Source: Brevibacterium sp. CS2 (lineage in GTDB: Bacteria; Actinomycetota; Actinomycetes; Actinomycetales; Brevibacteriaceae). From it: a stretch of 64,000 nt of DNA. The position numbers were made by a program, and so were the translations under genes. The notes under the pieces were generated by a model, which was not told where the DNA came from, searched no databases, and worked only from the letters and a program-made list of their open reading frames with translations. The stretch is taken from NCBI RefSeq assembly GCF_005280295.1, contig NZ_CP040020.1, positions 2,046,001 to 2,110,000 on the forward strand. Direction: 5' to 3'. This document shows positions 1-9,240 of this stretch, piece by piece (the stretch's first letter is position 1; each line of letters opens with the position of its first letter).

Positions 1-17
1 GGGGAGATCGGGGGAGC

Positions 18-1538
18 TCATTGCGCGCCCTGCACCCAGGCCTCGACCTCGGCGCGGGTGCGGGGGAACCCTGCGGACAGGTTCTCCACCCCGTCCGCGG
101 TGACGAGGACGTCGTCCTCGATCCGCACGCCGATCCCGCGGAACTCCTCGGGCACGAGCATGTCCGCGGCCTTGAAGTACAGACCCGGTTCGATGGTGAA
201 CACCATGCCCTCGCGCAGCTCGGCCCCGAGGTACATCTCCGCGCGCGCCTGCGCGCAGTCGTGGACGTCGAGACCGAGGTGGTGGCTGGTGCCGTGGACC
301 ATCCACCGGCGGTGCTGCTGCCCTGTCGGGGCGAGCGCCTCCTCCGGGCTCACCGGCAGCAGGCCGAAGTCCGCGAGCCGGTGGGCGATGACCCGCATCG
401 CGGCGTCGTGGACCTCGCCGAAGCGCACCGTCCGGTGGACGTGTTCGGCGGCGACGGCGAACGCGGCGTCGGCGGCCTCGAGGACCGCGTCGTAGATCCG
501 GGCCTGCACCGGGGTGAAGGTGCCCGACACCGGCAGGGTGCGGGTGACGTCGGCGGTGTAGAGCGAATCGGCCTCCGCCCCGGCATCGACGAGCACGAGG
601 TCTCCGGGGGCCACCGTGCCGGTGTTCTTGATCCAGTGGAGGGTGCAGGCGTGATCGCCTGCCGCAGCGATGGTGTCGTACCCGACCCCGTTGCCGTCGG
701 CGCGCGCGGCGAGCGCGAAGGCCGTCTCGATCACCCGCTCGCCGCGGGTGTGGGCGAGCGCGCGCGGCAGGCTCGCGACCACGGAGTCGAAGCCGGCGCG
801 GGTGATGTCGACGGCACGGCGGAGCTCGCCGATCTCGTACTCGTCCTTGATGAGACGCATCTCGGAGAGGTGCTGGGCGAGCTCGTCGTCGCCGGCGCGG
901 GAGACCTCGAGGTCCGCGGCGACCTGGGTGCGGGCGGTCTCGATCTGCGCCTCGACCACGGTGTCCGCCCCGCGCAGCAGGCGCACCGACACGGAGCCGA
1001 GGTCCTTGGCGATCGCCTCGGGCGCCTCGCGGATGTCACGGCAGACGATGCCGAGCTTCGCCTCCATCGTCGGCAGGTCCTCGCGCGGACCCACCCAGTA
1101 CTCGCCGTAGCGGGCGTCGGAGAAGAACTCCTCGGTGTCCGCGCCGGCCCGGGGCCGGAAGTAGAAGGTCTGCTCGTGGCCGTCGTCGGTGGGTTCGAAC
1201 ACGAGCACCGAATCGGGCTCGGAGTCGGTCTCGAGGCCGGTGAGGTGGATGAAGGCGGAATGGGCGCGGAAGACGTAGTCGGTGTCGTTCGAGCGCACCT
1301 TGAGATTGCCGGCCGGGATCACCAGGCGCTCGCCCGGGAAACGGGCCGAGACCGCCGCACGCCGCGCCGGCGTCCAGGCGGATGCGGGCAGGGGCGTCGG
1401 GTCGCCGGCGCTCGTGCGGTCCCAGCCGGAGGCGATGAAGTCGCGGAAGGCCGCCGACTGCGGGCGGCGGGAGCGGGTGTTGACGCGCTCCTCGAGCGGC
1501 GGGTCGGACGGGGCGGGTGCGGATTCCTCGGTCGTCAT
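18..1538 (-). CDS. pepP: Aminopeptidase P family Xaa-Pro peptidase
   Basis: A cytosolic metallopeptidase predicted to remove N-terminal residues that precede proline. The 506-residue product has an N-terminal creatinase-like domain (about 40-200) and a C-terminal pita-bread domain. The metal ligands are visible in order: Asp in LVDAGAE, Asp in TADVTRT, His in HGTSHHLGLDVHD, Glu in TIEPGLY and Glu in GVRIEDD. Length fits the long actinobacterial PepP form. The ATG start lies 6 nt after a TAGACT -10 element on the minus strand, so the mRNA is probably leaderless. It is divergent from the PHP gene. Family assignment is secure; the physiological peptide substrate is unknown. Confidence 0.93.
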   Translation of the reverse strand: MTTEESAPAPSDPPLEERVNTRSRRPQSAAFRDFIASGWDRTSAGDPTPLPASAWTPARRAAVSARFPGERLVIPAGNLKVRSNDTDYVFRAHSAFIHLTGLETDSEPDSVLVFEPTDDGHEQTFYFRPRAGADTEEFFSDARYGEYWVGPREDLPTMEAKLGIVCRDIREAPEAIAKDLGSVSVRLLRGADTVVEAQIETARTQVAADLEVSRAGDDELAQHLSEMRLIKDEYEIGELRRAVDITRAGFDSVVASLPRALAHTRGERVIETAFALAARADGNGVGYDTIAAAGDHACTLHWIKNTGTVAPGDLVLVDAGAEADSLYTADVTRTLPVSGTFTPVQARIYDAVLEAADAAFAVAAEHVHRTVRFGEVHDAAMRVIAHRLADFGLLPVSPEEALAPTGQQHRRWMVHGTSHHLGLDVHDCAQARAEMYLGAELREGMVFTIEPGLYFKAADMLVPEEFRGIGVRIEDDVLVTADGVENLSAGFPRTRAEVEAWVQGAQ

Positions 1539-1544
1539 GTCTCC

Positions 1545-1550
1545 AGTCTA
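1545..1550 (-). promoter_or_regulatory. -10 element (TAGACT), predicted leaderless pepP mRNA
   Basis: TAGACT on the minus strand is followed by six bases and then the pepP ATG at 1538, so transcription should begin at or within a base or two of the start codon. No convincing -35 is seen. Confidence 0.5.
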
Positions 1551-1633
1551 GGGGTGGGGGAGACGTTCGGGTCCAGGGGCGAGATCGCCGGTCAGAGGCG
1601 GGAGGGCGGAGCGACGGGCCGTGCGGACAGCCC

Positions 1634-1639
1634 TACAAT
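1634..1639 (+). promoter_or_regulatory. -10 element (TACAAT), predicted leaderless PHP mRNA
   Basis: TACAAT is a near-consensus -10 hexamer that ends 7 nt before the ATG at 1647. The start point would coincide with the start codon. There is no Shine-Dalgarno sequence between them. Confidence 0.55.
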
Positions 1640-1646
1640 CGGAGTC

Positions 1647-2492
1647 ATGGCGATCGACCTCCACACCCATTCGCGCTTCTCCGACGGCACTCAGAGCCCG
1701 ACCGCGCTCGTCGAGGAGGCCGCGGAGCTCGGGGTCGCCGTGCTCGGCCTCACCGACCACGACACCACCGCCGGCTGGGACGAGGCGGTGCGCGCCGCGC
1801 AGGCCGCCGGGATCGCACTCGTGCGCGGGATGGAGGTCTCCTGCCGGTACGACGGGATCAGCGTCCACCTGCTGAGCTACCTCCACGACCCGGCCGCCGC
1901 CGAGCTCACCGCGGCCGTCGCCGACGCCCGCCGGGCGCGCCTCGACCGGACCCGCACGATGGTCGAGCGGCTCGCCGAGGACTTCCCGCTGTCCTGGGAA
2001 TCCGTGCTCGAGCAGGCCGGTGCCGAGGCGACGATCGGCCGCCCCCACATCGCCGATGCGCTCGTCACCGCCGGCATCGTCGGGGACCGCTCGGCGGCCT
2101 TCGCCGGGCTGCTGTCCTCCCATTCGAAGTACTACGTGTCGCTGCCGACGATCTCCCCGATCGAGGCGATCCGGATGGTCCACGAGGCCGGGGGCGCGGC
2201 CGTGTTCGCCCACCCGCGGGCGTCGCTGCGCGGCCGCACGGTGCCCGACGCCGGGGTGCGCGCGATGGTCGAGGCGGGTCTCGACGGGCTCGAGGTCGAC
2301 CACCGCGACAATCCGCCGAGCGCGCGCGTGGCGCTGCGGGCGACCGCCGAGGCGCACGGCCTGCTCGTCACCGGCTCGAGCGACTATCACGGCACCGGAA
2401 AACCCAACCGGCTCGCCGAGCACACGACGGACCCGGAGATGCTCGAGCGGCTCGTCGCGGTGACCTCGGGCGTGCCGCTCATCGACGCCTGA
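1647..2492 (+). CDS. PHP-domain metal-dependent phosphoesterase
   Basis: A 281-residue single-domain PHP protein of the YciV/RnmA-like group, predicted to hydrolyse phosphoesters such as 3',5'-nucleoside bisphosphates or short RNA 5' ends. Metal-ligand motifs are plain: HTHSRFSDG at residues 5-13, LTDHDTT near 34-40, Glu in RGMEVS, His in RPHIADA, HPRAS, and SSDYHG near the C-terminus. The ATG at 1647 is chosen because the first motif follows it at once and a TACAAT -10 precedes it; a much longer open frame upstream is antisense to pepP and has no homology I recognise. The true substrate is inferred only from the family. Confidence 0.9.
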   Translation: MAIDLHTHSRFSDGTQSPTALVEEAAELGVAVLGLTDHDTTAGWDEAVRAAQAAGIALVRGMEVSCRYDGISVHLLSYLHDPAAAELTAAVADARRARLDRTRTMVERLAEDFPLSWESVLEQAGAEATIGRPHIADALVTAGIVGDRSAAFAGLLSSHSKYYVSLPTISPIEAIRMVHEAGGAAVFAHPRASLRGRTVPDAGVRAMVEAGLDGLEVDHRDNPPSARVALRATAEAHGLLVTGSSDYHGTGKPNRLAEHTTDPEMLERLVAVTSGVPLIDA

Positions 2493-2500
2493 ATGCCGGA

Positions 2501-2530
2501 GGGCCGGTGATCCGTGGGGATCACCGGCCC
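2501..2530. terminator. Bidirectional hairpin terminator
   Basis: A perfect 13-bp stem (GGGCCGGTGATCC paired with its complement) with a GTGG loop sits between the convergent PHP and DEAD-box genes. There is no U-tract, as is usual in high-GC actinobacteria. Confidence 0.7.
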
Positions 2531-2584
2531 GGTGCGCGGTGCTGTGCTGACGATGCTGCGCCCGCAGGGGAGCGGCGCGGGCGC

Positions 2585-4093
2585 TCAGCCCTCGCGGCCG
2601 CCCTCGGCGCGCGAAGCACGGCCCTGCGGCTTGCCGCGGCGGGTGCGCCGGCGGTTGCGGCGCGGACGGTCCCCGCTGCCGGCGGAGTCGCCGGAGCGCT
2701 CGGCGCCGGCTCGACCGCCGTCGCGCGAGCGATCGCCGCGGCCCTCGGAGGAACGGCGCCGGGAGCCGCTGCGGCGGGGCACCTCGGCCCCGGTCTCCCC
2801 GTCGACCTCCTGGCCGGCGGCGGGCTTGCGGCGACGCAGTCGGCCCTTGGTGCCCGCCGGGATCCTGAGGTCCTCGTAGAAGTGCGGGGAGGTCGAGTAG
2901 GTCTCCACCGGCTCGTCGAGTCCGAGGTCGAGCGCCTTGCTGATGAGGCGCCAGCGCGGCATGTCGTCCCAGTCGACGAAGGTCACCGCGATGCCGGTGT
3001 TGCCGGCGCGACCGGTGCGGCCGATCCGGTGGACGTAGGTCTTCTCGTCGTCGGGGCACTGGTAGTTGATGACGTGGGTGACGTCGTCGATGTCGATGCC
3101 GCGGGCGGCGACATCGGTGGCGACGAGCACGTCGACCTTGTGCTCGCGGAACGCCTTGAGGGCGCGCTCGCGCATCTGCTGGTTGAGGTCGCCGTGGAGC
3201 GGCCGGGCGTTGAAGCCGCGGTCCACGAGCTCCTCGGCCAGCCGGTCGGCCGTGCGCTTGGTGCGCGCGAAGATGATCGTGCGCTCCCGGCCCTCGGCCT
3301 GGAGCAGGCGGGCGACCATCTCGCTCTTGTCCATCGCGTGCGCCCGGTAGACGTACTGCTTGGTGTTCTTCGCCGTCTTCGTGTGGTCGTCGGGATCCTG
3401 CGCCCGGATGTGGGTGGGCCGGTTCATGTAGCGGCGGGCGAGCGAGATCACCGGACCGGGCATGGTGGCGGAGAACAGCATCGTCTGGCGGTGCGCGGGC
3501 AGCGCGTCGACGATCCGTTCGACGTCGGGCAGGAATCCCAGGTCGAGCATCTCGTCGGCCTCGTCGAACACCGCGGTGTTGACCCGGTCGAGGCGCAGCG
3601 CGCGGCGGCCGTAGAGGTCGAGCAGGCGGCCCGGGGTGCCGACGACGACGTCGACGCCGGCGCGGAGCGCGGCGAGCTGGGGGTCGAAGTCCTTGCCGCC
3701 GTAGATCGTGATGATCGACAGGTTCCGCTTCGTCGAGGCGGTGCGCAGGTCCTCGGCGACCTGCTGCGCGAGCTCACGGGTGGGGACGACGACGAGGGCC
3801 TGCGGGGCACGGCCCTCGATCTGGGTGGCGCCTTCGTCGGGGCCGACGGCGCGTTGGAGCAGCGGGATGCCGAAGCCCAGGGTCTTGCCGGTGCCGGTCT
3901 TCGCCTGCCCGATGATGTCCGCGCCGGTGAGCGCGACGGGCAGGGTGAGCGCCTGGATGGGGAAGGGGGTGGTGATGCCGGACTCGGCCAGTGCGGCCAC
4001 GATCGGCTCGGCGACCCCGAGGTCGGCGAAGGTCTGCTCCGGGGGAGTCTCGACGTCCTCGACGTCGATGGTCTCGGCTGCGATCTCTGTCAT
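2585..4093 (-). CDS. DEAD-box ATP-dependent RNA helicase
   Basis: An RNA helicase of the RhlE/CsdA type that unwinds short RNA duplexes, probably in ribosome assembly or RNA decay. The 502-residue product shows the Q motif (FADLGVAEP), Walker A in AKTGTGKT, the DEAD-box variant DEAD in VFDEADEMLDLG, SAT in FSATMPG, and the helicase C motif HRIGRTGRAG. The last 80 residues are Arg/Ser/Gly rich and probably bind RNA. I chose the ATG at 4093 because GAGGAG stands 7 nt upstream; a GTG 15 nt further upstream overlaps that ribosome binding site. It corresponds in position to mycobacterial RhlE beside the ferritin-like gene. Confidence 0.93.
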   Translation of the reverse strand: MTEIAAETIDVEDVETPPEQTFADLGVAEPIVAALAESGITTPFPIQALTLPVALTGADIIGQAKTGTGKTLGFGIPLLQRAVGPDEGATQIEGRAPQALVVVPTRELAQQVAEDLRTASTKRNLSIITIYGGKDFDPQLAALRAGVDVVVGTPGRLLDLYGRRALRLDRVNTAVFDEADEMLDLGFLPDVERIVDALPAHRQTMLFSATMPGPVISLARRYMNRPTHIRAQDPDDHTKTAKNTKQYVYRAHAMDKSEMVARLLQAEGRERTIIFARTKRTADRLAEELVDRGFNARPLHGDLNQQMRERALKAFREHKVDVLVATDVAARGIDIDDVTHVINYQCPDDEKTYVHRIGRTGRAGNTGIAVTFVDWDDMPRWRLISKALDLGLDEPVETYSTSPHFYEDLRIPAGTKGRLRRRKPAAGQEVDGETGAEVPRRSGSRRRSSEGRGDRSRDGGRAGAERSGDSAGSGDRPRRNRRRTRRGKPQGRASRAEGGREG

Positions 4094-4149
4094 TGCTGTG
4101 CTCCTCACGGTGCTCCCGCAGGAGCACGTTCTGTCATGGTGCGTCGCGG

Positions 4150-4155
4150 TAGGCT
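4150..4155 (+). promoter_or_regulatory. -10 element (TAGGCT), predicted leaderless mRNA
   Basis: TAGGCT ends 6 nt before the ATG at 4162 and no ribosome binding site intervenes, so the ferritin-like gene is probably translated from a leaderless transcript. Confidence 0.5.
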
Positions 4156-4161
4156 GTCCGC

Positions 4162-4794
4162 ATGTCTGCTGCCGCCCTGCCCGCCGACGTCCGGTCGACC
4201 ACCCTGGCGATCCTCGCCTTCGGGGAGCTCACGTCCGTCGAACGCGCCGCCGCCGATGCGCAGGCGGCCCCGAGCATCCGGGACCGGGTCGATCTCATCG
4301 CCGTCGCGGGCGTCGCCCTGAGCCACTACGAGGCGCTCGCCGCTCGCGTCGAGGCGCTCGGCGGGGACATCGCGGAACTCATGGAGGGCGTCGAACCGTC
4401 GTTCACCGCGCTGCGGGAACGCACCCGGCCGCGTGATTGGTACGAAAGCCTCATGAAGGGGTACGTCTTCGACGGGATCAACAGAGATTTCTATCGCGCG
4501 GCCCTGGTCAATCTCGATGAGACGAGCGAACGGGTGGCCACTGCCGTACTCGATGATACACGGCAGGCCGATCACGTCCGCAGCCGGCTGGCCCGCGCCA
4601 TCGCCGAGCAGCCGGAGCTGTCCTCCCGGTTGGCGCTGTGGGGGCGGCGGCTCGTCGGGGAGGCGCTCGTGCGCGGCCGGCACCTCATCACGGCCTTCGA
4701 CCTCGCGGTCGACGACGAGGCCGTCTCGGCGATCGCGCAGCGGGTGATGACGAATCACTCGCGCAGGATGGCCGCGCTCGACCTCGTCGCCTGA
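4162..4794 (+). CDS. Ferritin-like fold protein (MiaE-like)
   Basis: A 210-residue all-helical protein of the actinobacterial ferritin-like family that resembles tRNA hydroxylase MiaE in fold. Candidate iron-binding carboxylate and histidine residues occur in LSHYEALAAR (about 53-62) and in the C-terminal half. Neither iron binding nor a tRNA substrate can be established from sequence. It sits between the DEAD-box gene and DUF3107, the same company kept by its mycobacterial counterpart as I recall it. Predicted start is leaderless. Family call is good; biochemical role is unknown. Confidence 0.78.
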   Translation: MSAAALPADVRSTTLAILAFGELTSVERAAADAQAAPSIRDRVDLIAVAGVALSHYEALAARVEALGGDIAELMEGVEPSFTALRERTRPRDWYESLMKGYVFDGINRDFYRAALVNLDETSERVATAVLDDTRQADHVRSRLARAIAEQPELSSRLALWGRRLVGEALVRGRHLITAFDLAVDDEAVSAIAQRVMTNHSRRMAALDLVA

Positions 4795-4820
4795 CCGGAG
4801 CTCACGCCCGGGGCGACGTC

Positions 4821-5045
4821 TCAGCCCACCCCGAACCCGACGCGGCGCTGCTGCTCCTCGCCGGTCTCCACGTAGGCGAGGGCGGCGGCGGGCACGAAGA
4901 CCTGCCGACCCTTGGCGTCCGCGAGGCTGAGCATGCCACCGTCCTGCAGAGCCGCCTTCACCTGTTCGTTGACCTCGTCGGCCGTCGCGGTGCTCTCGAG
5001 CACGAGTTCGCGGGGGGCGTTCTGCACGCCGATCCTGATCTCCAT
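4821..5045 (-). CDS. DUF3107 domain protein
   Basis: A 74-residue protein beginning MEIRIGVQNAPREL, which is the typical start of the actinobacterial DUF3107 family (TB9.4 in Mycobacterium). Function is unknown. It is small, acidic in its middle, and lacks membrane segments. AAGGAG lies 5 nt before the ATG. It lies just downstream of, and on the same strand as, the TetR gene, with which it may share a transcript. Confidence 0.88.
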   Translation of the reverse strand: MEIRIGVQNAPRELVLESTATADEVNEQVKAALQDGGMLSLADAKGRQVFVPAAALAYVETGEEQQRRVGFGVG

Positions 5046-5111
5046 GGGTCTCCTTCGTCGATTTCGGCGCAGCCGGTCGGCTCCACGCTCGGGGGTGGGT
5101 CCGGGACCACT

Positions 5112-5750
5112 CTAGTCCGCGGGAACGGGAGCGGCGGAGCCCCCTCCGGCCTCGGCCTCCTCGGAGTCGGACAGCGAGCCCACGCCGTTCCACAGCACTC
5201 CGGAGATCAGATGGGCGGCGGCGTCGGCCTCGAACTCGGCGGTCTCCGCGAGCTGGAGCGCGGCGGCCTCGGCCATGCTCGTGATCGCGACGGCGAGGAG
5301 CTTCGCCTCGGCGGTCGTGGCGGCGGACTCGCGCTCGATGAGCTCGGCGATCCACATCGCGGCCCGATCGGTCGAGCTGCTCGCACGTTTGACCGCGCCG
5401 GGCTCATAGGAATCGGCGCGGGCGATGATGAGGAACTCCGACCGATGATCGGTGACGAAAGAGAAGTAGGCCGAGATCGCCGCGGCCACTCGCTCCTCGT
5501 TGTCATCGCTCGAGTGCAGCGCCCCGGTGAGCACGGAATCGAAGACCGCGTTGGCGGCATCGATCACGGCGAGGTAGAGGGACTGCTTCGAGTCGAAGTG
5601 CTGGTAGAGGACCGGCTTCGAGACCCCGGCGGCGATCGCGACGGCATCCATCGAAGCCGTGCGGTATCCCGAGCGGGAGAAGACCTCGGTGGCCACCGCG
5701 ACCAGCTGGTCCCGACGCTGGGCCTGGGGCATTCTCTGAGATTTCGTCAT
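5112..5750 (-). CDS. TetR/AcrR family transcriptional regulator
   Basis: A 212-residue one-component regulator. The N-terminal helix-turn-helix is clear: REQLVAVATEVFSRSG-like first helix, then GVSKPVLYQHFDSKQSLYLAV at about 40-60, the hallmark TetR recognition helix region. The C-terminal ligand domain has no diagnostic motif, so the effector cannot be named. It is divergent from adnA with only 64 bp between the genes, so it could regulate the repair operon, but no clear palindromic operator is visible there. TAAACT and GAGG precede the ATG. Confidence 0.88.
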   Translation of the reverse strand: MTKSQRMPQAQRRDQLVAVATEVFSRSGYRTASMDAVAIAAGVSKPVLYQHFDSKQSLYLAVIDAANAVFDSVLTGALHSSDDNEERVAAAISAYFSFVTDHRSEFLIIARADSYEPGAVKRASSSTDRAAMWIAELIERESAATTAEAKLLAVAITSMAEAAALQLAETAEFEADAAAHLISGVLWNGVGSLSDSEEAEAGGGSAAPVPAD

Positions 5751-5814
5751 CCTCTCAGTTTATCGCCAGAATCGCTGACCCAAAGGCAAATGTCCAGACC
5801 AGAGAGTACAAGTC

Positions 5815-8800
5815 GTGGAGATCACACCCGTGTCCGTGCCGCGTGATGGAATGGGCGGCATGGGAACGAGCAGGGGAACATCACCGTCGGGCACACCCTC
5901 GGAAGCGCAGGCCGGCGCACCGGCCGACGCAAGGCCGGAAAAATTGCCGAGCGCGCCGGGAGCGGCCGCCGGGAGCGGCGCGGACCCCGCGGCGCTCGCC
6001 GCCGCGCTGGCCGCCGGGCAGGCGGTGAGCGTCGTCGGCGCTCCCGGGACCGGGAAGACCGCGCTGCTCCTCGCCGTCCACGCCCGGCTCGCGGCGCTGC
6101 CGGGGACGGGGCCGGACGACACGCTCGTGCTGACCCCCACCCGGGACCACGCCACGGATCTGCGCGACCGGATCGCACTCGACCCGGAGCGGGTGCGCAC
6201 GGCCCCGGCCGCCCGGAGCATCCACTCGCTCGCTTTCGGGATCGTGTCCGCCCACGCCGCGGTGCGTGACGGCGCCGGCACGAAGTTCGTGTCCGGGCCG
6301 GACCAGGATGCGCTGCTCGCCGCGCTCCTCGAGGGATACGAGGAGGGCCGTGCGGCACCCCCGGCGTGGCCCGCCCACATGACCGCCGAGGTGCGCCGCA
6401 CCGCGGGCTTCCGCGACGAGCTCCGCGAAGTGCTCAACCGGGTGATGGAGCGCGGCTTCGCGCCCGCGGACGTGCTCGCCGCGGCACAGGCGGCCCGTCG
6501 CCCCGAGTGGACCGCCGTCGCCCAGGTCCTGCAGGACTACGAGGACCAGCTCGCGGTGCCGGTGTTCGGCGGTGTCGACACCGCCGCCGTCCTCGCCGAG
6601 GCCGCGGCGGTGCTGCGGGAGGAGCGCGACGCCGGCACCGTCGCCGGTCGGCGGTGGAGCTTCTCCGGTGAGATCGTCCCGCGCTATGTGCTCGTCGACG
6701 CGGCGCAGGACCTCCCCGACGCCGCCGTCGCGGTCCTCAGCGGGCTGCGCGACCTCGGCACTCGGATCGCCGTCGCCGCCTCCCCGGACACCGGCACCCA
6801 GGGCTTCCGGGGCGGTTCGGGCTCCGTCGTCGCCGCGGTGACCGCCCACGGCGCCCCGGCGATCGCCGGACCCGCGGGCCATCGGCCGATCGTCCTCGAG
6901 GCCGCGGCCGGGCACGTGCGCGGCGCCGGGGCGATCGCCGCGGTGTCCCAGGACTTCGCGCGGCGGATCTCCACGGACCTCGCGCGCGGCCACGTCCCGC
7001 GCGCGGCGGCTGACGCACCGGACGGGGGCTCCCGCGTGCGGGTGGCGCTCTCCCGCTCCGCGGCGGAGCAGTCACGCACCGTGGCCGCACTGCTGCGCAC
7101 GTGGTTCCACGACGTCGGGACGGATTGGTCCGACATCGCCGTCATCGGACGCACCTCCGGCACCGCGGCCGCACTCCGGCAGGAGCTCGGGCACCTCGGG
7201 ATCCCGGTCGGCGCCGTCGAGCTCCCGCTGCGCACCGACCCGGCCACCGCCCCGCTGCTCCGGGCCCTCACCGTCGATCTCGGGGACCCGGACGCCCTCG
7301 ACGGGCTCGTGCGCGAACTCCTCACCGGTCCGTATCTCGGCGTCGATCCGGTCGCGCTGCGCGGACTCGAGCGGGAGGCCGCCGTCCTCCTGTCACGGCA
7401 TGCGGGTGGCGCTCCGGACGATGGCGGGGAACGTTCCGCACCGCACCGCTCCGTGCTCGTGCGCGCCCTGCAGGAGCTGCCGCCGGCGCAGCTGCCCGAC
7501 ACGCTGCGGACCCTCGCGACGGTCCTCGACACCGCCGCGGATTCCGCCGACGCAGACGCGCACACCGCGGTGTGGCGGCTCTGGCAGGCCACCGGGGTCG
7601 CCCGGGCGTGGCGGGCGCGGGCGCTCAGCAGCCCCGGTGACCCGATCAACGACCGCCTCGACGCGGTCCTGCGCCTGATCTCCCTGGCGGAGAAGCTGGG
7701 GGACGACCTCGCGGACCGGGAGTCGCTGCGGGCGCGGTCCTTCGCCGCCCTCGTCGCCGACCAGGAGTTCGCGCAGGATTCGCTCGCCGCCCGCCGCACG
7801 CAGGCTGCTGTGGCAGTCGACTCACCGGCGGCACTGGCCCACCGGAGCTTCTCCCGGGTCGTCGTCGTCGACGTCGACGAGGGGCAGTGGCCCGACCCTC
7901 GTGTGCGCGGCTCGATGTTCGCCACCGAGGCCCTCCTGCTCGGCCTCACCGGAGGAGAGCCCGACCCGGACCCGGGCGCGGAGTACGCCCGCCGGCGCCG
8001 TGCGACGATCGTCGACGAGGGCCGGCTGTTCCTCAGCGCGATCACCCGCGCCGCCGACGAACTCGTCGTCATGGCTCTCGAGGACGGCGACACGTCGCCG
8101 AGCGCGTTCTTCGATACCGTGGCGGCCCACCCCGCGGTGGAGGAGCTCACCGCTCCCGCCGCTCCTCTCGATGACGGCCCGGATGCCGGTGCGGACGTGG
8201 GCGGGGATGGCAGTGCCGTATCGGACCTCCTCCCGGTGAGCGCGCGCCAGGCCGCCGCCCGCGCCCGCAGCCGCTTCGTGGCAGCGGCGGATTCCGGCGC
8301 GGACACCGAGGAGTGGGCGGACCTCCTCCACGCGCTCGCCGCGCACGGCGTGGCGGAGGCCGCCCCGGAGAACTGGACGGCCTGGCAGGAGGTGACGACG
8401 TCGACCCCGCTGCTCGGGCCGGACGACGAAGCCAGGATCTCCCCCTCCACCGCGGAGGACTTCACCTCCTGCGCCCTGCGCTGGTTCCTCACCCGGCACG
8501 GGGGACGCACCGCGAGCTCGCGGGCGCAGAGCCTCGGCACCCTCATCCATGCGATCGCCGAAACCCACCCCCGTGGCGGCTTCGCGGACATGATCGCGGA
8601 CTTCGACGAGGGGTTCGCCGAGATCGCGTTCGACGCCGCATGGGAGCGCGACCGCGAGTACGCGACCGGGCGGCGCATGGTGGAGAACCTCGACCGGTAC
8701 CTGCGCGAGTCGTTCGAGCAGCGCCCGGGTCTCGAGGTCGCCGTGGAGGTGGGCGTCGACGCCGCGGCCCCACAGGGCGCCCCGGGTGCGCCCTGGCGGA

Positions 8801-9240
8801 TCACCGGCCGGATCGACCGGCTCGAGATCATCCCCGGGCGTGCGGGTGCCCCGGACGGTGTGCGCCCGGTCGACTTCAAGACCGGGAAGACCATCGTGTC
8901 CCGCGCCGACGGCACCACGCACCCGCAGCTCGGGGTCTACCAGTTCGCACTGCGGGCCGGGGGCGCCGAGCGCGCCGACGGCACCCGCGTCGACGGCGAG
9001 CCCGCCGGGGCGGAGCTCGTCTACCTGCGCAACACCAAGCCGACCACCCGGGAGCAGCCGGCGCTCGGCGACGCCGCGGACCCCGCCTGGGCGGAGACCC
9101 TCGTCGGAGGCATCGCCGAGGGCATGCGCTCGGCGCGCTTCGTCGCCACCCCGAGTCCGGACATCTGCCGCAGCTGTCCGGTGAGATCATCGTGCCCGGC
9201 CTTCGCCGGCGCACCAGTTGCAGGAGCCGATGACGCATGA
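5815..9240 (+). CDS. adnA: AdnA-type helicase-nuclease subunit
   Basis: Subunit of the actinobacterial AdnAB complex that resects double-strand DNA ends for recombination. The 1141-residue product has a UvrD-like motor (Walker A GAPGTGKTA at about 75) and a C-terminal RecB-type nuclease (about 875-1130) with motif DFKTGK. CALRWF together with CRSCPVRSSC suggests the iron-sulfur staple found in AddB-like nucleases. The Walker B box reads LVDAAQD, lacking the usual Glu after Asp, so this motor may be weak. The GTG at 5815 is uncertain; the first 60 residues are low complexity and a downstream ATG is possible. It overlaps adnB by ATGA. Confidence 0.9.
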   Translation: MEITPVSVPRDGMGGMGTSRGTSPSGTPSEAQAGAPADARPEKLPSAPGAAAGSGADPAALAAALAAGQAVSVVGAPGTGKTALLLAVHARLAALPGTGPDDTLVLTPTRDHATDLRDRIALDPERVRTAPAARSIHSLAFGIVSAHAAVRDGAGTKFVSGPDQDALLAALLEGYEEGRAAPPAWPAHMTAEVRRTAGFRDELREVLNRVMERGFAPADVLAAAQAARRPEWTAVAQVLQDYEDQLAVPVFGGVDTAAVLAEAAAVLREERDAGTVAGRRWSFSGEIVPRYVLVDAAQDLPDAAVAVLSGLRDLGTRIAVAASPDTGTQGFRGGSGSVVAAVTAHGAPAIAGPAGHRPIVLEAAAGHVRGAGAIAAVSQDFARRISTDLARGHVPRAAADAPDGGSRVRVALSRSAAEQSRTVAALLRTWFHDVGTDWSDIAVIGRTSGTAAALRQELGHLGIPVGAVELPLRTDPATAPLLRALTVDLGDPDALDGLVRELLTGPYLGVDPVALRGLEREAAVLLSRHAGGAPDDGGERSAPHRSVLVRALQELPPAQLPDTLRTLATVLDTAADSADADAHTAVWRLWQATGVARAWRARALSSPGDPINDRLDAVLRLISLAEKLGDDLADRESLRARSFAALVADQEFAQDSLAARRTQAAVAVDSPAALAHRSFSRVVVVDVDEGQWPDPRVRGSMFATEALLLGLTGGEPDPDPGAEYARRRRATIVDEGRLFLSAITRAADELVVMALEDGDTSPSAFFDTVAAHPAVEELTAPAAPLDDGPDAGADVGGDGSAVSDLLPVSARQAAARARSRFVAAADSGADTEEWADLLHALAAHGVAEAAPENWTAWQEVTTSTPLLGPDDEARISPSTAEDFTSCALRWFLTRHGGRTASSRAQSLGTLIHAIAETHPRGGFADMIADFDEGFAEIAFDAAWERDREYATGRRMVENLDRYLRESFEQRPGLEVAVEVGVDAAAPQGAPGAPWRITGRIDRLEIIPGRAGAPDGVRPVDFKTGKTIVSRADGTTHPQLGVYQFALRAGGAERADGTRVDGEPAGAELVYLRNTKPTTREQPALGDAADPAWAETLVGGIAEGMRSARFVATPSPDICRSCPVRSSCPAFAGAPVAGADDA

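Noticed and set aside
21..2492. 823-codon open frame across pepP antisense and the PHP gene
   Set aside because: Only the part from ATG 1647 has family motifs; the rest is a high-GC antisense shadow of pepP.
5751..5814. TetR operator between the TetR gene and adnA
   Set aside because: I could not find a convincing palindrome in the 64-bp gap.
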